Shown piece by piece: positions 44,025 to 54,362 of a DNA stretch of 64,000 nucleotides. The translations under genes were made by a program, and so were the position numbers. The notes below the pieces were generated by a model. The model ran no database searches, had not been told where the DNA came from, and worked only from the letters and a program-made list of their open reading frames with translations. The stretch's first letter is position 1, and the number at the start of each line of letters is the position of its first letter. Origin of the DNA: Drosophila pseudoobscura (lineage: Eukaryota > Arthropoda > Insecta > Diptera > Drosophilidae); assembly GCF_009870125.1 (NCBI RefSeq), contig NC_046681.1, forward strand, positions 14,521,001 to 14,585,000, given 5' to 3'.

Positions 44025-45781
44025 ATGGCAACATCCAAGAACTCATACCAATTGTGGGGCGGACGCTTCAGCGAGAAGCCCAGTGAGGCTTTACAGGCTC
44101 TGAATATCAGTCTGCCTTACGACTCGCGTCTCTATGCGGACGATTTAGATGCCAGCAAAGCCTATGCAGAGGCTCTTCAGCGCGCAGGGTACTTAAACAC
44201 CGCTGAGGCGGACAAGCTGGTGAAAAGTTTGGAGCTGATTCGGTACGATTGGATCGAGCGCACCATCAAGTTCCTGCCCACCGACGAGGATGTGCACACT
44301 GTCAACGAGCGGCTGCTGGTGGAGATTACCGGGGAGCTGGGTCAGCGACTGCATACCGGCCGGAGCCGCAACGACCAGGTGGTCACCGACATGAAGCTCT
44401 GGCTGCGCAGGGGCATTCGAGAGACCCTCGGTCGCCTGAGTCGCGTTATAGAGTCTGCCGTTAAGCAGGCCGAAGTCCATCTCGGGGTCCTAATGCCCGG
44501 CTATACGCATATGCAGCGGGCCCAGCCGGTTCAATTCTCCCACTGGCTACTTTCGCATGCCTTTGCCTTGCGCGAGGACTGCCTCCGTTTGGTGGAGCTG
44601 CGTGATCGAGCGAATGTCCTGCCCCTGGGCAGTGGAGCCCTGGCCGGCAATCCTCTTGGTATCGATCGTCTGTGGCTGGCCGAACGCTTGGGCTTCTCTG
44701 GCGTCACCGCAAACAGTATGCATGCTGTCGGAGATCGTGATTTTGTGGGTGAGTCCAGATTGTACTTAAACGTTTGAACAAGTCATTTCAAAGTCGTTGA
44801 TACAATAGTGAATTTGAATCGTTCCAAATGGATCGGTTTCTTATCAGCAGACAGACGTTTAAGAATCGGTCGATTATTTAGACAGGGAATAATGATAAGG
44901 AGTTGTTGTACCCGGTATTGGAATAGAGAACATACAACAGTATTATAATCATGAAAATAAGGTGCTTTCTACTGGTCCATTTAAGCATCTGTCCTCCCCC
45001 TGTCCCTCAGTTTTAAAGTTCCTTTCACTCTAAATCTTTTAAGTGGACTTCATCTATTGCTGTTCCCTGGTCAGCTTGCACCTGTCGCGTTTTGCAGAGG
45101 ATCTGATCATCTACAGCACAAAGGAGTTCGATTTCATTCGCCTCCACGATAGCCTCTCCAGCGGCAGCAGCCTGATGCCACAGAAGCGGAATCCGGATAG
45201 CTTGGAGCTGATCCGCGGCATCTCCGGAGTGATTAGCTCCAATCTGACTGGCATTATGATGACCATCAAGGGCACACCGTCCACCTACAACAAGGACCTG
45301 CAGTTCGATAAGGAATACTGCTTCCAGTCGTTCGATAAGCTAAAACAGGTGCTCGATGTAACTCAGGGTGTTATCCAGACGATGCAAGTGCAGCGGGATA
45401 CGATGGAGGCGGCCCTCAGTCCGGATATGCTGGCAACGGATTGGGTGAGTAGAACCGTCTCCAATGGTGTTTTAATGCTTATAGACCTCTTTATTGCAGG
45501 CGTACTATTTGGTGAAGAAGGGAATTCCCTTCCGACAGGCCCATCATTTCATTGGTCGCGTAGTCTCGCTAGCAGAGCAGCGCGGTGTGGGCATTACCGA
45601 GGTGCCGCTGGGTGAACTGCAGAAGATCTGTCCCGCCTTCGGATCGGACATTGCCAGCGTAGCCGATTACGCCAACAATGTGCAGCAGTACGATGTGATT
45701 GGGGGCACGGCCACGGCCAGCATCGAGGAGCAGCTGCGTCTCCTTAATAACTTTGTCAAAGACATGCGCAAGCAGTCCTAG
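44025..45781 (+). CDS. Argl: Argininosuccinate lyase
   Basis: Three exons: 44025-44748, 45044-45444, 45500-45781; 468 aa, close to the human enzyme (464). It cleaves argininosuccinate to arginine and fumarate in the cytosol as a homotetramer. Family blocks are clear: LWGGRFSEKP at the N-terminus, HTGRSRNDQVVTDMKLW, the catalytic PGYTHMQRAQPVQFSHW, LPLGSGALAGNP, VGDRDFVVDF, and the flexible-loop signature GSSLMPQKRNPDSLELIRG (from G282) with the catalytic serine. All key residues are present. The start chosen has its ATG just after the promoter; upstream frame from 44001 lacks an ATG. Flies lack a full urea cycle, so the lyase is presumably for arginine salvage. Convergent with Tsp29Fb, 152 nt between stop codons. 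Confidence 0.95.
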
Positions 45782-45792
45782 AGCACAGGCGC

Positions 45793-45798
45793 TTTATT
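45793..45798 (-). terminator. Poly(A) signal of Tsp29Fb
   Basis: Minus-strand AATAAA, about 135 nt past the Tsp29Fb stop and only 12 nt from the argininosuccinate lyase stop codon. The 3'UTRs of the two genes are therefore expected to overlap almost fully. Confidence 0.55.
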
Positions 45799-45933
45799 TA
45801 AACGTGATGTTACGTTTGGCTTTGGTGTTTGGTTAACAAATGAAAAAGATTTACATTGACAGCGTGGTGCGTGGATTATTAATTGAATAGATTAGATTAG
45901 TAGATATAGTACTGGTTCGATCGTTGAGGGCTC

Positions 45934-48900
45934 CTAGTTTACGCTGGGACTCTGGGGTGTGTAGGTGTAGGGCTCGTGGGTGCCCTGTTCGCCGTGGCCC
46001 AACTGCTGGTAGCCGGCGACCGCCGAGTTCTGGGGGGGAGCCATCTTTCCGCCGGAGATGAGGACGCCCAGACTCTGCTGGAGCTGCCAGCGCCGAGCTT
46101 CGCGGATCGACTTGTTGCGTCGCAGCGTCTTGGCCAGCATGAAGGCGCAGAGCACGCCTAGCAGTTGGACAAAGGCCACTGTAGTCGCACCGGTGGCAAT
46201 GAGCATGGCGCTCTGCGAAATGATAAAGTTCATCTTGCGGAAGCAGCCGTAGTCGAAGGTGTCCAGGCAGGTCACTTGGCTGGCATCGTTGATGTCCTGG
46301 GCCAGACCGCCGCAGCAGGAATTGGGAACCACCACATCGTCAGTGTCCAGGGTCTCGTTCTTGTTGGGGCTGAAGTAATCCTTCCAGTCCTCGGGCTTGT
46401 TCACACCGCAGCATTCCAGCTGTTGGGGATGATCTCAGCGATTAGTGATTGATATCGATCTGCACCAGTGCATGGACTCACCCCGGATTGCATAAAGTCC
46501 ACGCCAGATTCGACATAGGGATCGGTTTCGTAGTTAGCCATCGACTGGTACATGGTCCGCATCAGCATATCCCTCACCTGGGACTGCATCACGAAGGCAG
46601 CAATGGCCGCTGACACCTCCAGGATGAACACCAGGAACAGGCAGACACCGTACTGAAAACAAGCACAGGATTATTAGCATTTGGTGGGTGAGTGGCCTAC
46701 TCCGGCCTAATCCGGCCTACTCACCAGGTTGATGACCATCACACTCTCCTTAACAGCTCCGTAGGCCCCCAAAGCGGCCACGGCAATCAGTATGAATCCT
46801 ATGGCAATCAGCAGAGCCGGCGGCGATGCAAAGTGTCCATCGATGAAAACGCTAAAGTCGCCGAAGATCGTTTGGATCGTAGTTCCCACCATAATCAGCA
46901 GGATGGCCGTCAGCTGGAGGGGAAAGCGTCGTCATGCATTGCATGTTAAATCTAATTTTATGACTTTGCGAGTGCTGGAAATGTGGTGCGGGGCGTGGTA
47001 CGCAAGGTGACGGCATGTAATAGTAGTAAAGCAAACCATTTCGGATGTCATAACATTGAGGCCAGCTGTTTGGAATTATAGAATTTCACTTATTCCACTA
47101 TTTCCACTTCCTCATACTTTTAAGCGTCAACTGTGTAAATCGCTGTTCGACAACAAAGTAAACCTGCACTTTTGTACGTCGTTTTTTCGTACCCCCTTTA
47201 TATTTGCATGTTCTACAAGTTATCTTATCATTTTGCGTTGTAATATTTCAAAACGAACTGAGTTTTCAGCAGAGTGATGCTTTACGATGCTCACTTGAGA
47301 TTCTATAGACCTGTTGCAATTCATTTGAACTTCTTTCTGTACTTTGTCTTCGTCGATCAGTCTTTTTGTTGCTTATGCTACCCCGTACTTCACCCCCCGC
47401 TAAAATTTTTGACATTTTTCATTTTTAAACGCGGAAACACGCATTTGGTGTATGCGGATAAGTGATCGCTTACTCCGCCTACACATAAGCAGATGTGCAC
47501 ATATGTACATACATATGTACATATGTATCTTCACCGTTCTGCCACTTTCATTTTTACACCCAGTCCAAGCTTGCGATTCCAGTTCAGCTCCGCATTTTGG
47601 TCCGTGAAAATCGGGTGAAAAATCGATCGGGAAAACGCGAAAAGTTGTTGTGATTCCGAATTACAAATTTGCAAAAATTTTGTTGTTGTTTATATATTTG
47701 CTTATAGATGCATTTGGCAATGCTTCGACGCGACTTCTCTCCTCTGCAGACACATGTCAACACCACCAACAAGTGGTCAAACGCTCAAATGTCCGCTCTC
47801 CCAATATTTTTTACGTCAACGATTTTTCGTTTGTGAAATTGTTAAAAATTGTTTGGCTCAGCTTCAAAATTCCTTGTTAATTTGCAGCCGGCGGACCAGC
47901 TGCTTTGGCAACGAACAAACACCGGACACACCGGATATCAAAGCAGCCACGCTCCACGATTCTCGTCCCATCGTTGCCATCACCACACTGCCCGAAATGA
48001 CTCCCAAAGACCAGCCTCCCACTCAACGCAGAAGCACCATCAGCATGCCAGCCACGAAACGTCGCAGCTGGTACTACAATCCCGCCTCGAAGATCCGATC
48101 GATCATCAAAAACCTGGACGCTGAGCTGGGGCAGCTATGCAGTCAGTGTTCGGTGCCAAATCCGCCGAGTAGCAGCAATATTAACGTCAGCATGCACAAC
48201 ATCACCTCAGGGGCCACCGTTGCCGCTGGAGGATTAGGATCAGAAGCCATCACCCGGCACAAGGGTATGATAAGCAACCAGAATAGCATCAATAAATTAC
48301 TGGCGCGAGCACAGTCCAAATCGACCTCTGGCCTTACCACAACAATATCTCTGGCATCCGATGCACAGAAGCGTCAGCTGAGGAACGTTTATCGGACGCG
48401 GGTCATCAATGCCTATCGAAACCGGAAGATCTTCACGGTGTACGGCAACTATAATACAGTGCGACGGGCCCTCGTGAGTCGGGGCTGGCTGGAGAAGCTG
48501 CCGGCTTCGCGGTACGCCGCGCTGCAGTCCATGTCCGAGGATATCCTGCTGGAGAATGCGCGAAGAGGCAACGACCACGAGACGGTGGTCATTTCAAAGA
48601 TGATCAACCAATTTCCAGCCTTCTTCATTTGGCAGAGTAAGGCTCAGCGCGATCTGTTCGCCGACGTGAGGCCATTCCGCAACCGGGTGAGGCGCAGCCA
48701 GTCCCTGGACTTCTCCACCAAGGTGGGTCTGGTCGGGTGCGCCGAGCAGGAGCGTTGGTTTCGCGAGGACGGCGTCTGCGGCATGAGCTATCCGCGCTTC
48801 TACCGCCTGGGCGGCAAAAACGAGGAGGAACGCAAAGCCTTCATTGAGGACTACCAGCAGACACAGGCACGCTCCCTGCTTCGCTACATCCTGGAGCATA

Positions 48901-51584
48901 AGCCCGACGAGCTGATAGACATTGACAATGGCACTATCGCGAGCAGCAACCTGGACTTTGCCCTGACCAAGGTTAAGCGAATGGTCGAACAGGCGCAGCA
49001 CAAATCCCTCGACGATGCTCGGGTCAAGCCACCCACCGCAGCCGAGTTCGTGGAGAGCCAAACGTTTATGCTGCAGTCGGCTGAGGTCCTAAAGTCGAAG
49101 GCCAAGTACCGGGTGACCCAGAATATCATGACGGAGTACGCTCGTCTGGCGACTGAATATCTCGAGCAGATCGAGGCCCTATGTCCCGACTATCGCTGGG
49201 ATGGCTGCCGCAACCTGTGGATCCTCAAGCCTGGCTATCAGTCGCGAGGAATTGGCATCGTTATACGCAACAGCCTGAATGATATCCTCCAATGGACATC
49301 AAACAATCAGAACAAAAAGTACATAGTCCAAAAGTACATAGGTGAGTTTCATTCAATATGTGATATTTATGGTTCCATGGTGCCTTTTCTTGCCTTTATA
49401 GAACGCCCATTCCTGGTGTATCGTACAAAGTTCGACATACGCCAGTACATGCTGCTGACAGTCGGGGAATGCAAGGTAACCGTCTGGGTATATCGCGATT
49501 GCTATCTGCGTTTCAGCTCCCAAGAGTTCACGATGGACGATCTGCGGGAATCGATTCATCTGACCAACAATTCTGTGCAGAAGCGCTACAAGAACAAGCT
49601 GAATCGCGATCCCCGTCTGCCGAAGCACAACATGTGGTCGCTGGAGCAGTTCAAGACCCATCTACGTCATGTGGGTGCCCCGGACGAAACCTGGTCGAAG
49701 ATCTACAATGGCTTCAAGCAGAATCTAGTGGCCGTGGTGATGGCAAGCCTGGATAAGACCGAACTGGTGAAGAACGCCTTCGAGCTGTATGGCTGTGACT
49801 TCATGCTGGACGAGCACTACAATCCCATCTTAATTGAGATCAACGCAACGCCGGATCTGACACCCTCGACGGCGGTTACTGCCAGGATTTGTCCCCATGC
49901 CGTCAAGGATTGTATACGCGTGGTGGTGGATCTAGCCAAGAATCCCTCGGCACCCACGGGCCAGTTCGAACGAGCCTTTGAGGTCAACTACACCATCAAC
50001 AAAAATGCCGATGTCCAGCATCCCCATCCCTTGGAGCTCAACGGCAAGCAGATGACCATCGTCGAGAAGATCCCCTTTCCTATGCTGACAAAAAACAACA
50101 ATCGGACACGTATGCTCCGAAAAATCCTCCACAATGTGAAGGTCTCTGCGGGTCACAAGCTGACCTCAACCAATCGAAAGAAACGAGCACTACGGTACTC
50201 ATCAGCAAAGGGATTTCCACTGCCGAAAAGAAAAATGGGAAACAATTGTATTTTTCCAAAGATGCCAAGGCAACAAATTTAAGATAGAGGTAAAAATTAA
50301 ATATATTAACCATCAACTTAACGGCTGTAGCGTGACTTTAGAGCCTGTCGGATCTATAGAATCGCTGTCTATAAAATGAATTAAGAAGTCAAAACGAAAC
50401 CCGCAGATCTTAGAGTATTTCTTTTATAAACGAGACTCTAAATAAAGCCGTCGATGATTACCAAAAGAAATACGAACACTAAATATTTAAATAAGAGATA
50501 GTAATACTGAAAGATAAAGGCGAAATAGAACATGCAATGAACCAGAAATGGTTGAAAAGATCGAGAAACTTGCCAGCAGGGAATATCATGGAAGCAAGGA
50601 AAATGTAATGGCTCAAGGTTGGTCCAGAAGGTAAGAGAGAAAAGAGAGTATTTCTTATTCTTAGTGTAGATCTTTTTCTCTCCCCGTAAATGGGCAACAA
50701 AATGATAAAGGAGCTTTGTACCTTTAAAGTATTTATATATTTACATAAATGTACATTTGGACCTCACATGACTTCAGTTAAGCCCCAGTTTTTGTTTGCA
50801 CCATGCTCTGTGTTTACATTGCTGCGCCTTTGTGCATTCTGGATTATCTCTGACTATAGAGATTTCTCTCGTACCATTAATTACAATTACCAGGTGTCAG
50901 TAGAATTTACATTAAATGTCTATAAGCTATAAGATTTCCAGCAAATGTCGTATCAGCTTTACTGCACTTAAATTGTATAAAAACTTATGAACGGAAAGAA
51001 AATTTTTGAAAGTTTTCGTTGATTTTGGAACCTTTACTCTGTACCTTATCAGCAGCAAAAATGTCTGCTATTATTATCTAAAGTGGTTTTTGTTGTTGCT
51101 CTCTTCTTGGCGATATTTGTTTTAAAATACAAACAAAAGACAAGAAAACCCGAAAAGAGGAGAATTCAGCTTTTGTACTTGACCCGTTTCTCTCTTCTTC
51201 TCAACCTCTGAATTCTCTCTTTGTGGCATTTCGAGAGCTCTAGTCTTTGCTCTCATTTTATTCCTATCGACTTACGTAGGCACATAATGAATCACAAAAA
51301 AAAACAAGGTATTACACCCACACAAAGAAAAACCAAAAGCTGATAAGCAGGCGGACTCAATGAGTGATAATGATAATGATAATGATAATGAAGGAAGGAG
51401 GCGAAATCTAATGAAATCGAATCAAAATGGCGACTCTTGTGATTCATGGATTCATGGAGGGTGCGATTCATTCATGGAAAGTGCGAAGATCCGCAGGACT
51501 TACCGCAAACATAAAGCTCACTATGATGAGCATATATTTAGCGCATCGCATGCCACTATTCAGCTGTAACTCGCGATTTGCCAT
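45934..51584 (-). CDS. Tsp29Fb: Tetraspanin (Tsp29Fb orthologue)
   Basis: Four exons on the minus strand: 51584-51504, 46913-46725, 46652-46482, 46419-45934; 308 aa. Tetraspanins are four-pass membrane organisers. Exon 1 encodes MANRELQLNSGMRCAKYMLI with the start of TM1, spliced in phase 0 to LTAILLIMVG. TM2 (LLIAIGFILIAVAALGAYG) and TM3 (YGVCLFLVFILEVSAAIAAF) follow. The large extracellular loop has the CCG motif (LECCGVNKPEDW), NSCCGG, and two later cysteines (TCLDTFDYGCF). TM4 leads to a long cytosolic tail (about 65 residues, ending QSPSVN) with many Gln, Tyr and Pro. Intron 1 is 4.6 kb and contains the TTLL gene on the other strand. Naming rests on the adjacent partner Tsp29Fa, the neighbouring Argl, and remembered length. 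Confidence 0.85.
47997..50282 (+). CDS. TTLL3-type tubulin glycine ligase, nested in a Tsp29Fb intron
   Basis: Two exons from the chosen start: 47997-49341 and 49402-50282 (60-nt intron), 741 aa. Tubulin-tyrosine-ligase-like enzymes of the TTLL3/8 group add glycine to tubulin tails in axonemes, and flies have two (TTLL3A, TTLL3B). The TTL domain shows ATP-grasp features: LWILKPGYQSRGIGIVI, KKYIVQKYIERPFLVYRTKFDIRQYML, HLTNNSVQKRY, and the metal site FELYGCDFMLDEHYNPILIEINATPDL, written here as FELYGCDFMLDE then ILIEINATPD. Start choice is uncertain. The frame is open back to an ATG at 47754, and an acceptor (TTTGCAG ending 47886) suggests an upstream exon, perhaps with an ATG at 47708. Testis or ciliated-neuron expression would be expected for the family. 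Confidence 0.85.
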   Translation: MTPKDQPPTQRRSTISMPATKRRSWYYNPASKIRSIIKNLDAELGQLCSQCSVPNPPSSSNINVSMHNITSGATVAAGGLGSEAITRHKGMISNQNSINKLLARAQSKSTSGLTTTISLASDAQKRQLRNVYRTRVINAYRNRKIFTVYGNYNTVRRALVSRGWLEKLPASRYAALQSMSEDILLENARRGNDHETVVISKMINQFPAFFIWQSKAQRDLFADVRPFRNRVRRSQSLDFSTKVGLVGCAEQERWFREDGVCGMSYPRFYRLGGKNEEERKAFIEDYQQTQARSLLRYILEHKPDELIDIDNGTIASSNLDFALTKVKRMVEQAQHKSLDDARVKPPTAAEFVESQTFMLQSAEVLKSKAKYRVTQNIMTEYARLATEYLEQIEALCPDYRWDGCRNLWILKPGYQSRGIGIVIRNSLNDILQWTSNNQNKKYIVQKYIGEFHSICDIYGSMVPFLAFIERPFLVYRTKFDIRQYMLLTVGECKVTVWVYRDCYLRFSSQEFTMDDLRESIHLTNNSVQKRYKNKLNRDPRLPKHNMWSLEQFKTHLRHVGAPDETWSKIYNGFKQNLVAVVMASLDKTELVKNAFELYGCDFMLDEHYNPILIEINATPDLTPSTAVTARICPHAVKDCIRVVVDLAKNPSAPTGQFERAFEVNYTINKNADVQHPHPLELNGKQMTIVEKIPFPMLTKNNNRTRMLRKILHNVKVSAGHKLTSTNRKKRALRYSSAKGFPLPKRKMGNNCIFPKMPRQQI
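50441..50446 (+). terminator. Poly(A) signal of the TTLL gene
   Basis: AATAAA 158 nt past the TTLL stop, still inside the Tsp29Fb intron, so the whole TTLL transcription unit is nested. Confidence 0.55.
50447..51503. other. Remainder of Tsp29Fb intron 1
   Basis: AT-rich with no further exon. A (TGATAA)n run at 51365-51390 gives four to five GATA sites in a row next to exon 1. Confidence 0.5.
51365..51390 (+). repeat. (TGATAA)n hexanucleotide repeat
   Basis: Four TGATAA units in tandem, each a GATA-factor core site, about 115 bp from Tsp29Fb exon 1 on its intron side. Confidence 0.75.
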
Positions 51585-51763
51585 TCTGTTAGCTGTTAGC
51601 CTTAGGTGTCTGTCGGTTGGGTTCTTCGGTTGTTGTATACACACTCTCTTTTGCTCGCTCAACTGCAATTTACAATACAAATGTTAATTACAGGCTGTAC
51701 CCGGTATATAGTATTTTTGTGTTGGCTGTTGATTTTGTGTCACCGCGACACGAGCGGTGCAAC

Positions 51764-51957
51764 GTACTTTAACTTTTGCTAGTCGCACGTGAACTGAGCG
51801 GGGGCCCCTAAGTGGGCAAAACGGTAAAACGGAATCGACGGAGTCGTCGGCGAGAGTCCAATTTCGATTGGGGGTCGGTCTCGCTCTCCCACACTCTGTG
51901 AAACGTCTGTGGCCTTGCTCTGTCTGTCTCTCTCTTTCTCTTTCTCTCTCTCGCTAG
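51764..51957 (-). promoter_or_regulatory. Probable Tsp29Fb promoter with GAGA tract
   Basis: Minus-strand TCAGTT (A+1 at 51795) is a good initiator. AGTAC at +28 to +32 (51768-51764) fits the DPE at four of five positions. A GAGA/GAAA tract at 51919-51957 lies 125-160 bp upstream, a usual position for GAGA factor. The leader would be about 210 nt, to the ATG at 51584. Confidence 0.45.
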
Positions 51958-53015
51958 ATGAGAGTGCTCTGACGCTCGTTGGGCAGCTTTCCAAGCAGTG
52001 CTTATCAGGCCCATAATTGTTCACAGTTTTCCAGTTAGATAAACATTAGCGATAAGATAATGGTTCTTTTGTTTTTGCTTCGAACGCTCGCCTACATATT
52101 TCGCAATATTATAACAAGAATAAAAACCTGTAATAGAAGGACTCCAAATCCCTACTAACCAGATGGTTTCCACTGGCTTTGTGCCCCCCTCTCCAATTAT
52201 CGATGTTTATAGTATTAATTTTCAAGTTCACGGCTCCAAGGCCAATCGAGTATATTATCGATCTGATTTTCATTTTTAAATGAGTCAACCTCTATGTTTT
52301 ATCGATTTTTTAATCATACTGCACTTCCGAATAGGTGTAAATTATTCATAGGCAAACACAGGTGTGCGCTGGCTCGGATGGGTTTAAAATAGACAATACA
52401 AAATAGTTGCGGCTTCCCAGATACCTCTCTAGTGTTGGTCGATATGGAACTTGCTTCATCCGTTTCGCCCAAATGAGTAAAATATCAGGACCACGATGAC
52501 GACCCAAAACTTGTTTGTATAATAGAGAGATATTGTAACATATTTATATACATACATACATATATACTTGCAATGATTAAGCCGCATAATGTCTCTTTTA
52601 TGCCTATATAAAGTGCGCATATAGTATTCAAAGCATACATATACACACATAAGTACAAACCTATGTACCTGCACTCCTCTAAAAGATTTAGAGTTGTTGT
52701 AGACTGCATTTTCAAATCGATTTGATATACCTTTATAACATATTAGATTAGATTAGATTCCTCGAATCCGCTCAATATCAAGTAGGCCGAAAAGTTAAAG
52801 AAATTATAGGATAGAGAGTCCATATACTGCCATCCGAATGTGTGTAAGAGCTATATTTTATTTACCAATATTCATATGGTATACACATACAATAAACATA
52901 TATATTTGTAGCTGATGGAAAATGCCAAAGTATTGACTTAAATATAAATTGCTAGGCATCGGCTCGACTCCTCAGGCATTTGTTCCGCAACTCTTAGAGT
53001 TGATGCTTGGTCCCT
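51958..53015. other. Intergenic region Tsp29Fb - Tsp29Fa
   Basis: AT-rich, about 1 kb. It would hold distal Tsp29Fb regulatory sequence and the Tsp29Fa 3'UTR. ATCGAT-type sites occur at 52199, 52257 and 52299, similar to DRE cores. No ORF of note. Confidence 0.4.
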
Positions 53016-54336
53016 CTAGATGAAGCCCGTAATGCCGTTCCGGATTTTGATCTCACGTGCAATATAGCAGGCAAAGATCACACCGAAGAACTGAGGGCCG
53101 TTCGAAAAAAGAAACAAGAACGAAATGAGGATTAGCTGGAGAGGATGTATTAGATGTTTGATCAATTCACCTGAAGGACGGCAATGACAACGCCAGCTGC
53201 ACCCAGGCTGACCGCATGCGAGGCAATATAATTGGAGAACCCGTCCAGACAACCGTTGGTGTGCCGCACACCTTCACTCGTAAAGTTGTTAAAGCAGGAG
53301 AAGGTGCCAGCTGCGCCCACGGGAATCGTGCAGCACGAGATCGGCAGGGAGGCGTTCGGGTAGGTTACAGCCCAGTCTTTGTAGTCGGACACACCGCAAC
53401 AGTTGAAATCGTGCTGGACATCGTCCCACAGGGCAGTAGTTGGGCTCTGGGTGAAGGTATTGTAATCCTTCAGCGATTCCGTCAGCGATGTCTTTATCAA
53501 GGAGCTGGCATCATTGCGCAGAACATAGCCACTGATGCCGGCGGACAGCTCCAGGATGAAGATGATGGCCAGCATGATCGAGAAGCTTAGTACCAGGCAG
53601 TAGTTCTCCTTAAGGGCACCCCAGCAGCCGAAGAACGTGATCACAATGATAAAGGCACCGATCACAATGAGGAATGTCGGGATCGAAAAGAACTTGCCGG
53701 CCAAGAATAGCTCATAGCCAGTGTAAACGGCTCCGACGCCGGCTCCAACGGCTATAAGGATAATGCCCGTGATCTGCAAAAAAATAACAAATCATTTGAA
53801 ATCTTAACTTTGGTAGTCTATTTTGACAGTTTTCCTATATCTTAAGAGATAAGATATTTGTGAATTCCATAGCTGGGACATATTTTTCTTATCGATGGCT
53901 TAACGCATCAATTTCTTAAAGTGTCGAGAGTTTTCGGAGGAAAAAATTTAAAATATAATATGATATCATCTGTATCTATTAATATCTACATATATGGATA
54001 GGTATGGGTAATATAGAAGGTTGCTCAATTATTAAAAACGTTCATATCTATTGATTATATCAAATGGGTATTTCTGTCTTTACATTGTTTAACACGCAAA
54101 TAAATGGATGCAACTCATACGTGATTCCCCCGTATTTTATTTGTACATGGTAGAATCACTTTGTCGATCTAATCTCCACCAACACCGACCAGTTGGAAGT
54201 ATATCAACCGACCTATGGCTGGAGCTAAGCTGTGACTCATCCAATCTTAAAGAATTCGTTTACTTACCAGAAAGATCAAGTTAAATCCAAAAAGCGTGTA
54301 CTTGACCGCATTTGCGCTGCCCGTTAGAATCGACAT
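53016..54336 (-). CDS. Tsp29Fa: Tetraspanin (Tsp29Fa orthologue)
   Basis: Three exons on the minus strand: 54336-54268, 53773-53171, 53090-53016; 248 aa. The N-terminus MSILTGSANAVKYTLFGFNL runs into TM1. TM2 (FLIVIGAFIIVITFFGCWGALK) and TM3 (LVLSFSIMLAIIFILELSAGI) are clear. The large extracellular loop has FNCCGVSDYKDW, ISCC, a free-standing FSCFNN and NGCLDG. TM4 spans the last intron (AAGVVIAVLQ | FFGVIFACYIA). The short tail REIKIRNGITGFI lacks a lysosomal GYxx signal. A TTTCACAG acceptor just upstream of the ATG (about 54362) implies a separate non-coding first exon. It lies head-to-tail with Tsp29Fb about 1.2 kb apart, consistent with an old tandem duplication, though the two sequences have diverged strongly. 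Confidence 0.87.
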
Positions 54337-54362
54337 GGTGACGCTTTCGGTTTAGAATCTGT

